A DNA stretch of 12,711 nt, taken from an uncultured bacterium (GTDB lineage Bacteria > Cyanobacteriota > Vampirovibrionia > Gastranaerophilales > Gastranaerophilaceae). Shown piece by piece: positions 1 through 6,468 of this stretch. The notes below the pieces were generated by a model. The model saw only the letters and a list, made by a program, of their open reading frames with translations. It was not told the origin of the DNA and did no database searches. The stretch spans positions 1 through 12,711 of the forward strand of contig CALAWF010000057.1 in assembly GCA_937894665.1 (NCBI GenBank), given 5' to 3'. Position numbers and translations under genes: made by a program. The stretch's first letter is position 1; every line of letters starts with the position of its first letter.

Positions 1-2912
1 GGTTTTTCGTTAACTTCTTGTCTTGTTGCTTGTGCGTTATTTTGTTTTAACAAGCCGATAAGTTCTTTAATTGGAGCAAGTTCTTCAATCAAAGTTGTTG
101 TCTTTGACGTTAATCCGTTAATTACATCGGTATTAATTAATTCTAATTCTTGTTGAAGATCCATCAACTTGTTATCTGTAACTGTTAATCTTTCGAATAA
201 ATCAATGTCTTCTGTGCTGGCATGGCGAAGTTCTTTAATAAATCCTAAGATGATTGATGTTTTTTCTTCAATGAGTTCTGCATTATAAGCAAACCCTTGT
301 TGAATACCATTTTCTACATTGTTTGATAATTCGTTTAGGTTATTTCCAAGTTCATTTAATTTATCTGAAATGAAAGAAGAAATTTCTTTGTCGGATACAC
401 TTTCTGACAAAGTTAGAGAATTAAAAGTTTCTCCAAGTTGTAATATTTGATCTTTAATTTCGCTTAATTCTGCGACAGAACCTGAAATTTCTCCTGACGG
501 AATACTTGCTGTTTCTGCAAGATTTTCGTATGCACCCAGTCTATCAAGAATTTTTGTAAATTGATTTTCGTTAAATGCTTTATAACTAACTACAATATTT
601 TCTAAATCTGTTAATTTTTGTTTTATGTCATTTGATAAGTCTTTGTTCGAAGATTCAAAAATATTTTTGATTTCATCTATGTATTTGTGGACATCATCAA
701 TTACACTATTGGTATCCTTTTCAATATCATCAAAACTTGATTTCTTATTTTGAAGAATTTCTCGAACTTCTTTAATTGATTCTTTTAAACCTTCGTCATT
801 TATTTGAATGCCGTTATTTAGAAATTCTGAAATTGTAACAAGTTTGGTGTCAATATCTGAAACTTTTTCAGATAGATTTTCGTGTTTTTCATCTATTGTT
901 TGTTTTATTTCACTTGCAACAGAAGATAGGTTTTGTTGGATTGAGTTTTCAATATTTGAAACGTCAATATTATCTAGTTTGAAAATAATATCATCTTGCA
1001 ATTTTTTTACATCATCAAAATCTGATGCTAGTTTTTCTGTGTGATTTAAAATTCCTTGTATAAAATCTTTAAGCTCTTCAATGAATTTTGAAAATTCTTC
1101 TGCTGTTACAATATTTGAAATTGTTTTTTGAAGTTCTGAAAGTTGTACAATGATTGAATCATTGTGCATTTCTTGAGTGTTTATTAAATCTGTTTTTAAC
1201 TCATCTATCATTTGATAGATGTCAGCAACAGTTCTATTTACCTTTTTTACATCTGCATTTTCAGATAGCTCTTCTAATTCTTTAATAATATTTTTAGTTA
1301 GATTTAGAAGTTCTAATAAATCCTTTTGTTCTGATTTTGCTTCTAATTTTTCACTAATTTCTTCTGTTTTTTCTTTTATTTTTGAATTTTCTAACCATTC
1401 TTCAATAGAAGATGTTTTTCCGTAAATATTCTCAAATTCGTTGTCAAAATTAAGATTATCCAGTTTTTCCTCAATATCATCAGTTTTTGAGTATAGTGTA
1501 TCGACATCTTCTTTTGTTGCAACGGCTTGAAGATTTTCGATTAGTCCAAGTTGATTATTATTTAAGCTTTCCATATCCTGATGAGTTGGAAGAGTGTCTA
1601 ATCTATCTTGAATAATATCTGTTTTTTCTAGTATTGAATTTAGTGTTTTATTGTGAAGTTCATGTTCTTCTAAAATTCTTTCAATATCTTCTTTTTGAGG
1701 TAATTGAGAAACCATTTTTGAAACATGTTCTTTTATTTCATAGGCTTCATTTTCAAAAGAAATTTTTTCAATCGCAGTTAGAATTTTTGCAGACAAAACT
1801 TCATTGATGTCTTCAATGATATTTTTTACTGTTGTTAATTCCTCTGCTAAGGTATTAATTTTTGTTTCAATATCCGTTACGTTAGATTTAATATTTAATG
1901 TTTCAATTTCAGATTGAACTTTTTTCAAATCTTGAAAAATTCCGGCTAAAGAGTCTTCAAGTTGTTCTGTATTTGGAAGTTGTTCAATGTTTTTTGTTAC
2001 TTCAGCTAGATTTTGTTTAACGTCTTCAGCTTGAGTTAATAGAGATTCCGCTTTTAGGTTTATTTTTGAAATATCTTCTTTGGTAGATGTTTCTTCCAAT
2101 TTGTTATTCATAATAACAGCAGCAGCCTGCAATCCTTCAATATCCTTCTTGTCAGAAAGGTTTTCGATAGAATCACTTATCTTTATAGTTTTTTCAATTA
2201 TAGAATCCAAAACGCCTTGGGCGATTTTTAAGTTTTCACTTGTTGCTACATTTGCTAAAACTTTTTCAATTATGGAATTTTTTTCATCGATTGATTTTAA
2301 GAAATTTACTATATCACCTGTTGCTTTGTAGAGATTATCTATTTGCTCTTTTATTTCAGAATTGATAGATGTTTGATCTATCTTGATTAAGTTTGTAAGG
2401 ATACCTTTTAAATTTGAATTAACTTCATCAATTGTATTTTTGTAGGCATGGTTTAAGTTTTCAAAATCATTTCTTAATAGGGTAATTGTTCTAAGAATAT
2501 CTTCTTTGTCAGATTTGTTGTTGCTCAAGTCTGATAAGCGTGATTCAATTCCTGAAAGCAAGGCTTTTTGCTGCTTAGCTTCTGTATAGAATCCGTTCAT
2601 GTTTTTTGAGAAAATATCGAATAACTCTTTCATGTCTTTGTTACGGACATGTTCTTGTTGATCTAAGAATATTGATTTTAAGGCTTTTTCAATATCTGTG
2701 AATTTAGAAATTGTTGTAGAATATTTTTCTTCTACATTTTTGGTTAATTCTGTTAGGTATGCTTTCAGCAATTCAGTAGAAGCACTTGTGTCCATAGAAT
2801 CGAGTTTGTTGCTAATACTTGATAGCAATCTATCAAACCCTTCCATGTTTGTGCTATTAACTCTCTTCATCTCCCTTAGTAAATCAACAATTAGTTCTAA
2901 TTCTTGAGCCAT
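1..2912 (-). CDS. Very long coiled-coil protein of unknown function (3' end outside window)
   Basis: A single frame with no stop runs from an ATG at 2912-2910 to the left edge, giving 970 residues; the C-terminus is missing. The start is preceded by AAGGA (complement of 2920-2924). The N-terminus (MAQELELIVDLLREMKRVNS) is soluble-looking, with no signal peptide, and no membrane segment appears anywhere. The rest is almost all predicted helix: rich in Glu, Lys, Asp, Ile, Leu, Ser and Asn, with no Cys seen, a single Trp (W506) and very few Pro (e.g. 313, 405, 442, 805, 947). A loose motif, (S/T)x(K/Q)(E/D)D(I/V/M)xx(L/I), recurs near residues 134, 253, 276, 405, 443 and 466. I do not recognise the family. 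The look is that of a structural or scaffolding rod, such as a cytoskeleton-like, chemoreceptor-like or SMC-like segment, but no catalytic or anchoring domain is visible in this part. It diverges from the kor operon, so they share no transcript. Confidence 0.88.
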   Translation of the reverse strand, partial: MAQELELIVDLLREMKRVNSTNMEGFDRLLSSISNKLDSMDTSASTELLKAYLTELTKNVEEKYSTTISKFTDIEKALKSIFLDQQEHVRNKDMKELFDIFSKNMNGFYTEAKQQKALLSGIESRLSDLSNNKSDKEDILRTITLLRNDFENLNHAYKNTIDEVNSNLKGILTNLIKIDQTSINSEIKEQIDNLYKATGDIVNFLKSIDEKNSIIEKVLANVATSENLKIAQGVLDSIIEKTIKISDSIENLSDKKDIEGLQAAAVIMNNKLEETSTKEDISKINLKAESLLTQAEDVKQNLAEVTKNIEQLPNTEQLEDSLAGIFQDLKKVQSEIETLNIKSNVTDIETKINTLAEELTTVKNIIEDINEVLSAKILTAIEKISFENEAYEIKEHVSKMVSQLPQKEDIERILEEHELHNKTLNSILEKTDIIQDRLDTLPTHQDMESLNNNQLGLIENLQAVATKEDVDTLYSKTDDIEEKLDNLNFDNEFENIYGKTSSIEEWLENSKIKEKTEEISEKLEAKSEQKDLLELLNLTKNIIKELEELSENADVKKVNRTVADIYQMIDELKTDLINTQEMHNDSIIVQLSELQKTISNIVTAEEFSKFIEELKDFIQGILNHTEKLASDFDDVKKLQDDIIFKLDNIDVSNIENSIQQNLSSVASEIKQTIDEKHENLSEKVSDIDTKLVTISEFLNNGIQINDEGLKESIKEVREILQNKKSSFDDIEKDTNSVIDDVHKYIDEIKNIFESSNKDLSNDIKQKLTDLENIVVSYKAFNENQFTKILDRLGAYENLAETASIPSGEISGSVAELSEIKDQILQLGETFNSLTLSESVSDKEISSFISDKLNELGNNLNELSNNVENGIQQGFAYNAELIEEKTSIILGFIKELRHASTEDIDLFERLTVTDNKLMDLQQELELINTDVINGLTSKTTTLIEELAPIKELIGLLKQNNAQATRQEVNEK

Positions 2913-3043
2913 TTCTTAGTCCTTAAAATATATATCCCTACATTTTAATCTTACCAAGCATAGATAATTTAGTAAATTTTATTACGGGTATTTATTACAA
3001 ATGTTAAGAATAAATCAAATAAGTTATTCAATTTTAGTATTAG

Positions 3044-3052
3044 TGTTAAAAT
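3044..3052 (+). promoter_or_regulatory. Extended -10 promoter of the kor operon
   Basis: TGT followed by TAAAAT is an extended -10 element (TGn plus a hexamer matching TATAAT at 5 of 6). No good -35 sits 17 bases upstream (TTATTC), which is usual for extended -10 promoters. Transcription would begin near 3058-3060, giving a leader of about 28 bases before the korD ATG at 3087. The rest of the 174-base gap to the divergent coiled-coil gene holds no open frame. A weak minus-strand pair, TTGGTA and TATATA spaced by 17, lies at 2929-2957, but it would place the start of transcription on the ribosome binding site, so I do not call it. Confidence 0.5.
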
Positions 3053-3086
3053 GTTTTTGAGAAATAGATTTGAAAGAGGGGATACA

Positions 3087-3299
3087 ATGAGCCGAATAGT
3101 AATCGATGAAGCAAAATGCAAATCTTGTTATTTATGTATAAAAGAATGCCCGAAAAAGTTGATTAAGGTAAGTGATAGAACTAATAAATTGGGTGATAGA
3201 GTTGTTGAATTTTGCGACCCGAATCATGAATGTTTGGGCTGTGCAATGTGTGCAACAAGATGCCCGGATTTAGCAATTACAGAGGTTTATAAAGGATAA
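3087..3299 (+). CDS. korD: 2-oxoacid:ferredoxin oxidoreductase, ferredoxin-like delta subunit (2x[4Fe-4S])
   Basis: This 70-residue protein carries two bacterial-ferredoxin cluster motifs: CxxCxxCxxxCP with C11, C14, C17 and C21, and a second with C49, C52, C55 and C59. It is the electron-transfer subunit that takes electrons from the thiamine-diphosphate centre of the KOR/VOR complex and passes them to free ferredoxin in the cytoplasm. An in-frame ATG at 3051 would add 12 residues, but it lies inside the predicted -10 element and has no ribosome binding site; the ATG at 3087 follows AGAGGGG at 3076-3081. It is first of four genes, 7 bases ahead of korA, an order typical of four-subunit VOR/KOR enzymes. 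C43 is an extra cysteine of unknown role. Confidence 0.9.
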   Translation: MSRIVIDEAKCKSCYLCIKECPKKLIKVSDRTNKLGDRVVEFCDPNHECLGCAMCATRCPDLAITEVYKG

Positions 3300-3306
3300 T
3301 ATAAAT

Positions 3307-4371
3307 ATGGTTGAATGTTTAACAGGTAAAAAAGTTTTAATGAAAGGTAACTATGCAATAGCAAATGCCGCTGTATTAGCCGGTTGTCAATGCTATTTTG
3401 GTTATCCAATTACTCCGCAAAGTGAAATCGGAGAATTTATGAGCGGAAAGATGCAAGAACTCGGTAGAGCCTATGTTTCTGCTGAAAGTGAATTAGCAGC
3501 TATCAATATGACTTTAGGGGCATGTGCAACTGGTGTTAAGGCTATGTCTTCTTCATCTTCTTGTGCAGTTTCTTTGATGCAGGAAGCGTTGTCATATGCA
3601 ACATCTGATAGATTACCTATCGTTTTGGTTAGTGTTATGAGAGGTGGTCCCGGTTTAGGAAATATTTATCCATCTCAAGGCGATTATTTCCAAGCTACGA
3701 AAGGTGGCGGAAATGGCGATTATAAACTTATTGTACTTGCTCCATCTACTGTTCAAGAATGTGCAGATTTAACTTACAAAGCATTCTATTTAGCTCATAA
3801 GTATCAAAATCCAACAGTTCTTTTGGCAGATGGTTTGTTAGGTCAAATGATGGAACCGGTTGAATTTAAACCTTATCCGTATCCTGAAATTGATAATTCT
3901 TCTTGGTGCTTGACAGGTGCTAAAGGCAGAGAAGCTCGTATTATTCGTTCTTATGCTCCGTTAGCTGATAAGCAATGCGAATTCTTAGATAATTTGTATA
4001 AGAAATATGCAGAAATAGAGGAAAAAGAAACTGAATGGGAAGAAATCGGAACAGAAGATGCTGATGTTGTATTAGTAAGTTTCGGTTCAACTTCAAGAAA
4101 TGTGAGAACTGCTGCAAAAATGTTGAGACAAAAAGGTATTAAAGCTGGAACATTAAGACCTATTACCTTGTTCCCATTCCCTAATAAGAGATTGAAAGAG
4201 TTAGCTCAAACAACTAAAAAGTTTGTAGTTGTGGAAGTTAATATGGGTCAAATGGTAAACGACGTAAGATTGGCTGTAAATGGTAAAGTTCCGGTTGAAT
4301 TAGTTCATAAAGGAGTTGGAACTCCTCCTGCTCCGGAAGAAATTGCAGCTCAAGTGGAGGGGTTATTATAA
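3307..4371 (+). CDS. korA: 2-oxoacid:ferredoxin oxidoreductase alpha subunit (KorA / VorB type)
   Basis: This 354-residue protein has the pyruvate:ferredoxin oxidoreductase alpha-type N-terminal domain (about residues 10-240) followed by the transketolase C-terminal-like domain II (about 255-350). Visible signatures are YPITPQSE (33-40), AESE (59-62, holding the Glu expected to contact the thiamine pyrimidine ring), GGPGLGN (113-119) and the QGDY...GGGNGDYK stretch (124-140). Its length matches the subunit commonly annotated VorB (3-methyl-2-oxobutanoate dehydrogenase). With the beta and gamma partners it decarboxylates a 2-oxoacid to an acyl-CoA, reducing ferredoxin. The substrate (2-oxoglutarate or branched-chain 2-oxoacids) cannot be decided from sequence by eye. 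AAAGGA at 3291-3296 is the ribosome binding site, and the stop codon overlaps the korB ATG by one base. Confidence 0.93.
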   Translation: MVECLTGKKVLMKGNYAIANAAVLAGCQCYFGYPITPQSEIGEFMSGKMQELGRAYVSAESELAAINMTLGACATGVKAMSSSSSCAVSLMQEALSYATSDRLPIVLVSVMRGGPGLGNIYPSQGDYFQATKGGGNGDYKLIVLAPSTVQECADLTYKAFYLAHKYQNPTVLLADGLLGQMMEPVEFKPYPYPEIDNSSWCLTGAKGREARIIRSYAPLADKQCEFLDNLYKKYAEIEEKETEWEEIGTEDADVVLVSFGSTSRNVRTAAKMLRQKGIKAGTLRPITLFPFPNKRLKELAQTTKKFVVVEVNMGQMVNDVRLAVNGKVPVELVHKGVGTPPAPEEIAAQVEGLL

Positions 4372-5126
4372 TGGAAACACAAGTTTTTAAATTACCAAAA
4401 TCATTAAAAAAAGATGCCAGATATACATTTTGTCCGGGTTGCGATCACGGTGTTGCCGTAAGATTGGTTGCTGAAGTTTTGGATGAAATGGGATTAACAG
4501 AAAATACAATTGCTGCAACTTCTATTGGTTGTTCAGTTACAATTTATGATTTTATCAATGTTGATGCTATTGAAGCTCCACACGGTAGAGCTTTGGCTGT
4601 TGCTACCGGTGTAAAAAGAGCTCATCCTGAAAAATGTGTATTCACTTATTCAGGAGATGGTGATTTTGCTTCAATTGGTTTAGCTGAAAGTATGCACGCT
4701 GCATTGAGAGGAGAAAAAATTACCGCTATTTGTATTAACAATACAACTTACGGTATGACAGGAGGACAACTTGGACCAACAACTTTGTTAGGACAAGTTA
4801 CAACAACATCTCCAACAGGTAGAAATGTTCCATACTATGGTTATCCAATTAAGATTGCAGAACATATTGCAATGTGTGATGGTACAGCTTATAGTGCAAG
4901 GGTTTCTTTGGATTCAGTTCCAAATATCAAAAAAGCAAAACAAGCTATTAGAAAGGCTTTTGAAGTTCAAGATAAAGGTTTGGGCTTTGGTTTTGTAGAG
5001 ATTCTTTCAAGCTGCCCAACAAACTGGAGAATGACTCCTGAAAAAGCTCATGACAGAGTTAAAAATGAGATGATGGAAGTATTCAAACCTGGTGTGTATA
5101 AAGATTTAACAGAAAATAATAATTAA
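4371..5126 (+). CDS. korB: 2-oxoacid:ferredoxin oxidoreductase beta subunit (thiamine diphosphate binding)
   Basis: This 251-residue protein is the thiamine-diphosphate-binding subunit. It shows CPGCDHG (21-27), HGRA (71-74), and the thiamine diphosphate motif starting GDGDFASIG (95-103) and closing at the Asn pair N123-N124. This is followed by YGMTGGQ (127-133) and the loop PTTLLGQVTTTSPTGR (136-151). The CxxC at 21-24 is characteristic of short KOR/VOR beta subunits, which lack a ferredoxin domain of their own and rely on korD. Its ATG overlaps the korA stop in TAATG, and GGAGGGG just upstream serves as the ribosome binding site, suggesting translational coupling and equal subunit supply. 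It is complete, with no missing key residue seen. Confidence 0.93.
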   Translation: METQVFKLPKSLKKDARYTFCPGCDHGVAVRLVAEVLDEMGLTENTIAATSIGCSVTIYDFINVDAIEAPHGRALAVATGVKRAHPEKCVFTYSGDGDFASIGLAESMHAALRGEKITAICINNTTYGMTGGQLGPTTLLGQVTTTSPTGRNVPYYGYPIKIAEHIAMCDGTAYSARVSLDSVPNIKKAKQAIRKAFEVQDKGLGFGFVEILSSCPTNWRMTPEKAHDRVKNEMMEVFKPGVYKDLTENNN

Positions 5127-5137
5127 GGAATAAAATT

Positions 5138-5686
5138 ATGGAAAAAGATTTTATAATTGCCGGATTTGGCGGACAAGGTGTTTTGCTTGCCGGAGAGGTT
5201 TTAGCAAACGGCTTTATGCTAGATGATAAAAAAGTTACTTGGTATCCTTCTTATGGTGCAGAAATGAGAGGAGGAACTGTTAATTGTTCTATTTCTATGT
5301 CTGATGAAGAAGTTAGTGCGGTACAAAAATCTCATGCTGATTATATTATCGTTTTGAATCAGGCTTCATTTGACAAATTCACTCCAATCGTAAGAAAAGG
5401 TGGAACAATTATCGTAAACACTTCTTTGGCTGAAAAGGTTCAAACAAGAGATGATATAAATTATGTATTTGCACCTATCACTCAAATGGCTGAGGAAAAG
5501 TTGGGTAATATCAAAATGTCTAATATACTTGCATTAGGTTTATTATCAAAGGCTTGTGGATTAGTTTCTTTGGAAACTCTTGAAAAGGCTTTGTATAACG
5601 TTATTCCACCTCATAGAAAACATTTAATTCCAAAAAATGTTGAAGCACTAAAACTAGGCTATGAGTATGATTTATTGAAGGTATAA
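5138..5686 (+). CDS. korC: 2-oxoacid:ferredoxin oxidoreductase gamma subunit
   Basis: This 182-residue protein has the single gamma-type domain of pyruvate/ketoisovalerate oxidoreductases. Diagnostic stretches are IAGFGGQGVLLAGEVLA (7-23) and SYGAEMRGGTVNC (38-50), both highly conserved in this subunit. It completes the alpha-beta-gamma-delta set encoded at 3087-5686 and is expected to contribute to the CoA-binding side of the complex. AAGGA at 5125-5129 overlaps the korB stop codon and lies 8 bases before the ATG. A weak 7-bp stem (5690-5696 with 5707-5713) follows the stop, but it is AT-only at its base and lacks a strong T run, so transcription may continue into the next small gene. Confidence 0.92.
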   Translation: MEKDFIIAGFGGQGVLLAGEVLANGFMLDDKKVTWYPSYGAEMRGGTVNCSISMSDEEVSAVQKSHADYIIVLNQASFDKFTPIVRKGGTIIVNTSLAEKVQTRDDINYVFAPITQMAEEKLGNIKMSNILALGLLSKACGLVSLETLEKALYNVIPPHRKHLIPKNVEALKLGYEYDLLKV

Positions 5687-5768
5687 TTCAAAATCACCTA
5701 AAAAGTTGATTTTAAATTCGTTGGAACAGTTTATTCTAATAATGTGATATATGAGAGGTTTATTCAAG

Positions 5769-6002
5769 GTGAAACGAAAACTTATTGCATCTATTCGTGA
5801 AAAGGAATTACAACTGGCGAAATTAAAAGCACATATTGATAAAAGTGAAGTGTGTTCAGATTTATACAATAAGGTGTTATTAGAAAAGGCGATTTTAAAA
5901 AAACAACTTGAGGATTTGCAAAATAATTCTTTGGTAAATCGTATTAAACATTTGCTTCCTCGTCAGGAAAAATTAATATGTGATTATTTTAGAGGAAGAT
6001 AA
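5769..6002 (+). CDS. Small basic helical protein of unknown function
   Basis: I do not recognise this gene. From a GTG at 5769 it encodes 77 residues (VKRKLIASIREKELQLAKLK...), Lys/Leu/Glu-rich and strongly helical, with a likely coiled coil over about residues 5-55 and a basic C-terminal end (LPRQEKLICDYFRGR). I prefer the GTG because AGAGG at 5754-5758 sits 10 bases upstream. The in-frame ATG at 5751 (83 residues) has no ribosome binding site, although almost every other gene here does. It lies 82 bases after korC in the same direction and ends 3 bases from the convergent Xre-type gene. A hairpin at 6033-6071 can end its transcript. It could equally be the last gene of the kor transcript or an independent gene; coding potential is plausible but not certain. 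Confidence 0.6.
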   Translation: MKRKLIASIREKELQLAKLKAHIDKSEVCSDLYNKVLLEKAILKKQLEDLQNNSLVNRIKHLLPRQEKLICDYFRGR

Positions 6003-6005
6003 ATA

Positions 6006-6326
6006 CTAATCAGTTAAAGAACGAATAATTTTATAAAAGTCTTGAAGTTTATCTCGCTTCAAGACTTTTATTCTTGAAATGATTCCGTCAAGAAGTTCTT
6101 CATTATCCTGTTGATGGTCAAAGTCAAAGAGATCTTTTATTTTTACCCCCAGTACATTTGCAATTTTTTCGATATTTTCAGGTGCCGGAAAAGTCCTTCC
6201 TGTTTCGATATTACTCATGTTTCTTGGGGCGATATTTATCAATTCCGCAAGTTTTTCTTGTTTAATTTTTTGTGCTTTTCTAATTTCTTGGATTCTTCGT
6301 CCTAAAAGTTTTTTGATTTCTGACAT
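6006..6326 (-). CDS. Xre-family helix-turn-helix transcriptional regulator
   Basis: This 106-residue DNA-binding protein has an HTH_3/Cro-C1 type domain at about residues 8-67. Helix 2 is EKLAELINI, the recognition helix lies around PRNMSNIETG (34-43), and the TFPAPENIEKIANVLGVKIKDLF stretch is typical of the fold. The C-terminal tail (72-106) is acidic then basic and helical, probably for dimerisation; no ligand or peptidase domain is present. The ATG (6326-6324) follows AAAGAGGT. It is divergent from the prepilin-like gene across a 142-base region filled with palindromes overlapping both predicted promoters, so I infer that it represses itself and possibly the prepilin gene. The last part of its coding sequence (residues 86-98) also forms a perfect 15-bp hairpin. 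Confidence 0.88.
   Translation of the reverse strand: MSEIKKLLGRRIQEIRKAQKIKQEKLAELINIAPRNMSNIETGRTFPAPENIEKIANVLGVKIKDLFDFDHQQDNEELLDGIISRIKVLKRDKLQDFYKIIRSLTD
6033..6071. terminator. Bidirectional hairpin terminator inside the 3' end of the Xre gene
   Basis: A perfect 15-bp inverted repeat (6033-6047 ATAAAAGTCTTGAAG with 6057-6071) encloses a 9-base loop. On the plus strand the stem ends in CTTTTATT, and on the minus strand in CTTTTATAAAATT, so both strands have a T-rich 3' flank. It lies 31 bases after the stop of the small gene ending at 6002 and can end that plus-strand transcript. On the minus strand it lies within codons 86-98 of the Xre gene, ahead of its stop. Confidence 0.6.
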
Positions 6327-6349
6327 ATGTACCTCTTTTTAAAGATACA

Positions 6350-6379
6350 ATCATATTTAACTTAGTTAAATGATGTAAT
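6350..6379 (-). promoter_or_regulatory. Predicted promoter of the Xre regulator gene
   Basis: Reading the minus strand, ATTACA (6379-6374, 4 of 6 to TTGACA), an 18-base spacer and TATGAT (6355-6350, 5 of 6 to TATAAT) end 23 bases before the ATG. The palindrome at 6355-6371 fills most of the spacer, so a bound protein there should block this promoter. Confidence 0.45.
6355..6371. promoter_or_regulatory. 17-bp palindrome ATTTAACTTAGTTAAAT, candidate operator
   Basis: This is an exact dyad of two 8-base arms around a central T. It sits between the predicted -35 and -10 of the Xre gene, a classical repressor position. Which protein binds it is an inference; the adjacent Xre-type regulator is the obvious candidate. 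Confidence 0.5.
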
Positions 6380-6387
6380 TTATACAA

Positions 6388-6416
6388 TTGACTTGATAAA
6401 GGATATGTTGTATCTT
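6388..6416 (+). promoter_or_regulatory. Predicted sigma70 promoter of the prepilin-like gene
   Basis: TTGACT (6388-6393, 5 of 6 to TTGACA), a 17-base spacer and TATCTT (6411-6416, 4 of 6 to TATAAT). Transcription would begin near 6423, within the 16-bp palindrome, leaving a leader of about 46 bases before the ATG at 6469. Confidence 0.6.
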
Positions 6417-6427
6417 ATTAATAAGAT
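6412..6427. promoter_or_regulatory. 16-bp palindrome ATCTTATTAATAAGAT, candidate operator
   Basis: This exact 16-base palindrome begins inside the predicted -10 of the prepilin-like gene and covers the expected transcription start, a position where a bound repressor would occlude RNA polymerase. It overlaps the next palindrome by three bases. Confidence 0.55.
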
Positions 6428-6437
6428 GTATTACATC
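6425..6437. promoter_or_regulatory. 13-bp palindrome GATGTATTACATC, candidate operator
   Basis: This is an exact dyad of two 6-base arms around a central T, just downstream of the predicted transcription start of the prepilin-like gene. A half-site, GATGTAAT, recurs at 6372-6379 over the predicted -35 of the Xre gene, matching the rightward arm ATTACATC (6430-6437) in inverted orientation. Confidence 0.5.
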
Positions 6438-6468
6438 TAGAAATTGAAAATAATAGATAAGGAGTGAT

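Larger units (their letters stand above)
6342..6416. repeat. Inverted 9-mer AAGATACAA / TTGTATCTT over the two divergent promoters
   Basis: AAGATACAA at 6342-6350 is the exact reverse complement of TTGTATCTT at 6408-6416. The right copy contains the predicted plus-strand -10 (TATCTT). The left copy touches the predicted minus-strand -10 (TATGAT, 6355-6350). The placement fits a shared operator or a shared promoter core, but a chance match in AT-rich DNA is possible. Confidence 0.5.

Noticed and set aside
808..1044. Plus-strand open frame, with similar ones at 1219-1425, 2080-2331 and 2698-2907
   Set aside because: All lie antisense to the single continuous minus-strand coiled-coil frame and are Ser/Phe-rich, as expected from reading Glu/Lys-rich codons backwards; none has a ribosome binding site worth noting.
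3051..3086. Upstream start for korD adding 12 residues
   Set aside because: The ATG at 3051 overlaps the predicted -10 element and lacks a ribosome binding site, while the ATG at 3087 has AGAGGGG in front.
5690..5713. Possible terminator after korC
   Set aside because: Only 7 bp of mostly A-T pairing with a 10-base loop and no solid T run; too weak to call.
5751..6326. Toxin-antitoxin pair made of the small basic protein and the Xre-type gene
   Set aside because: The genes are convergent rather than in one operon, and the small protein has no toxin-like motif.
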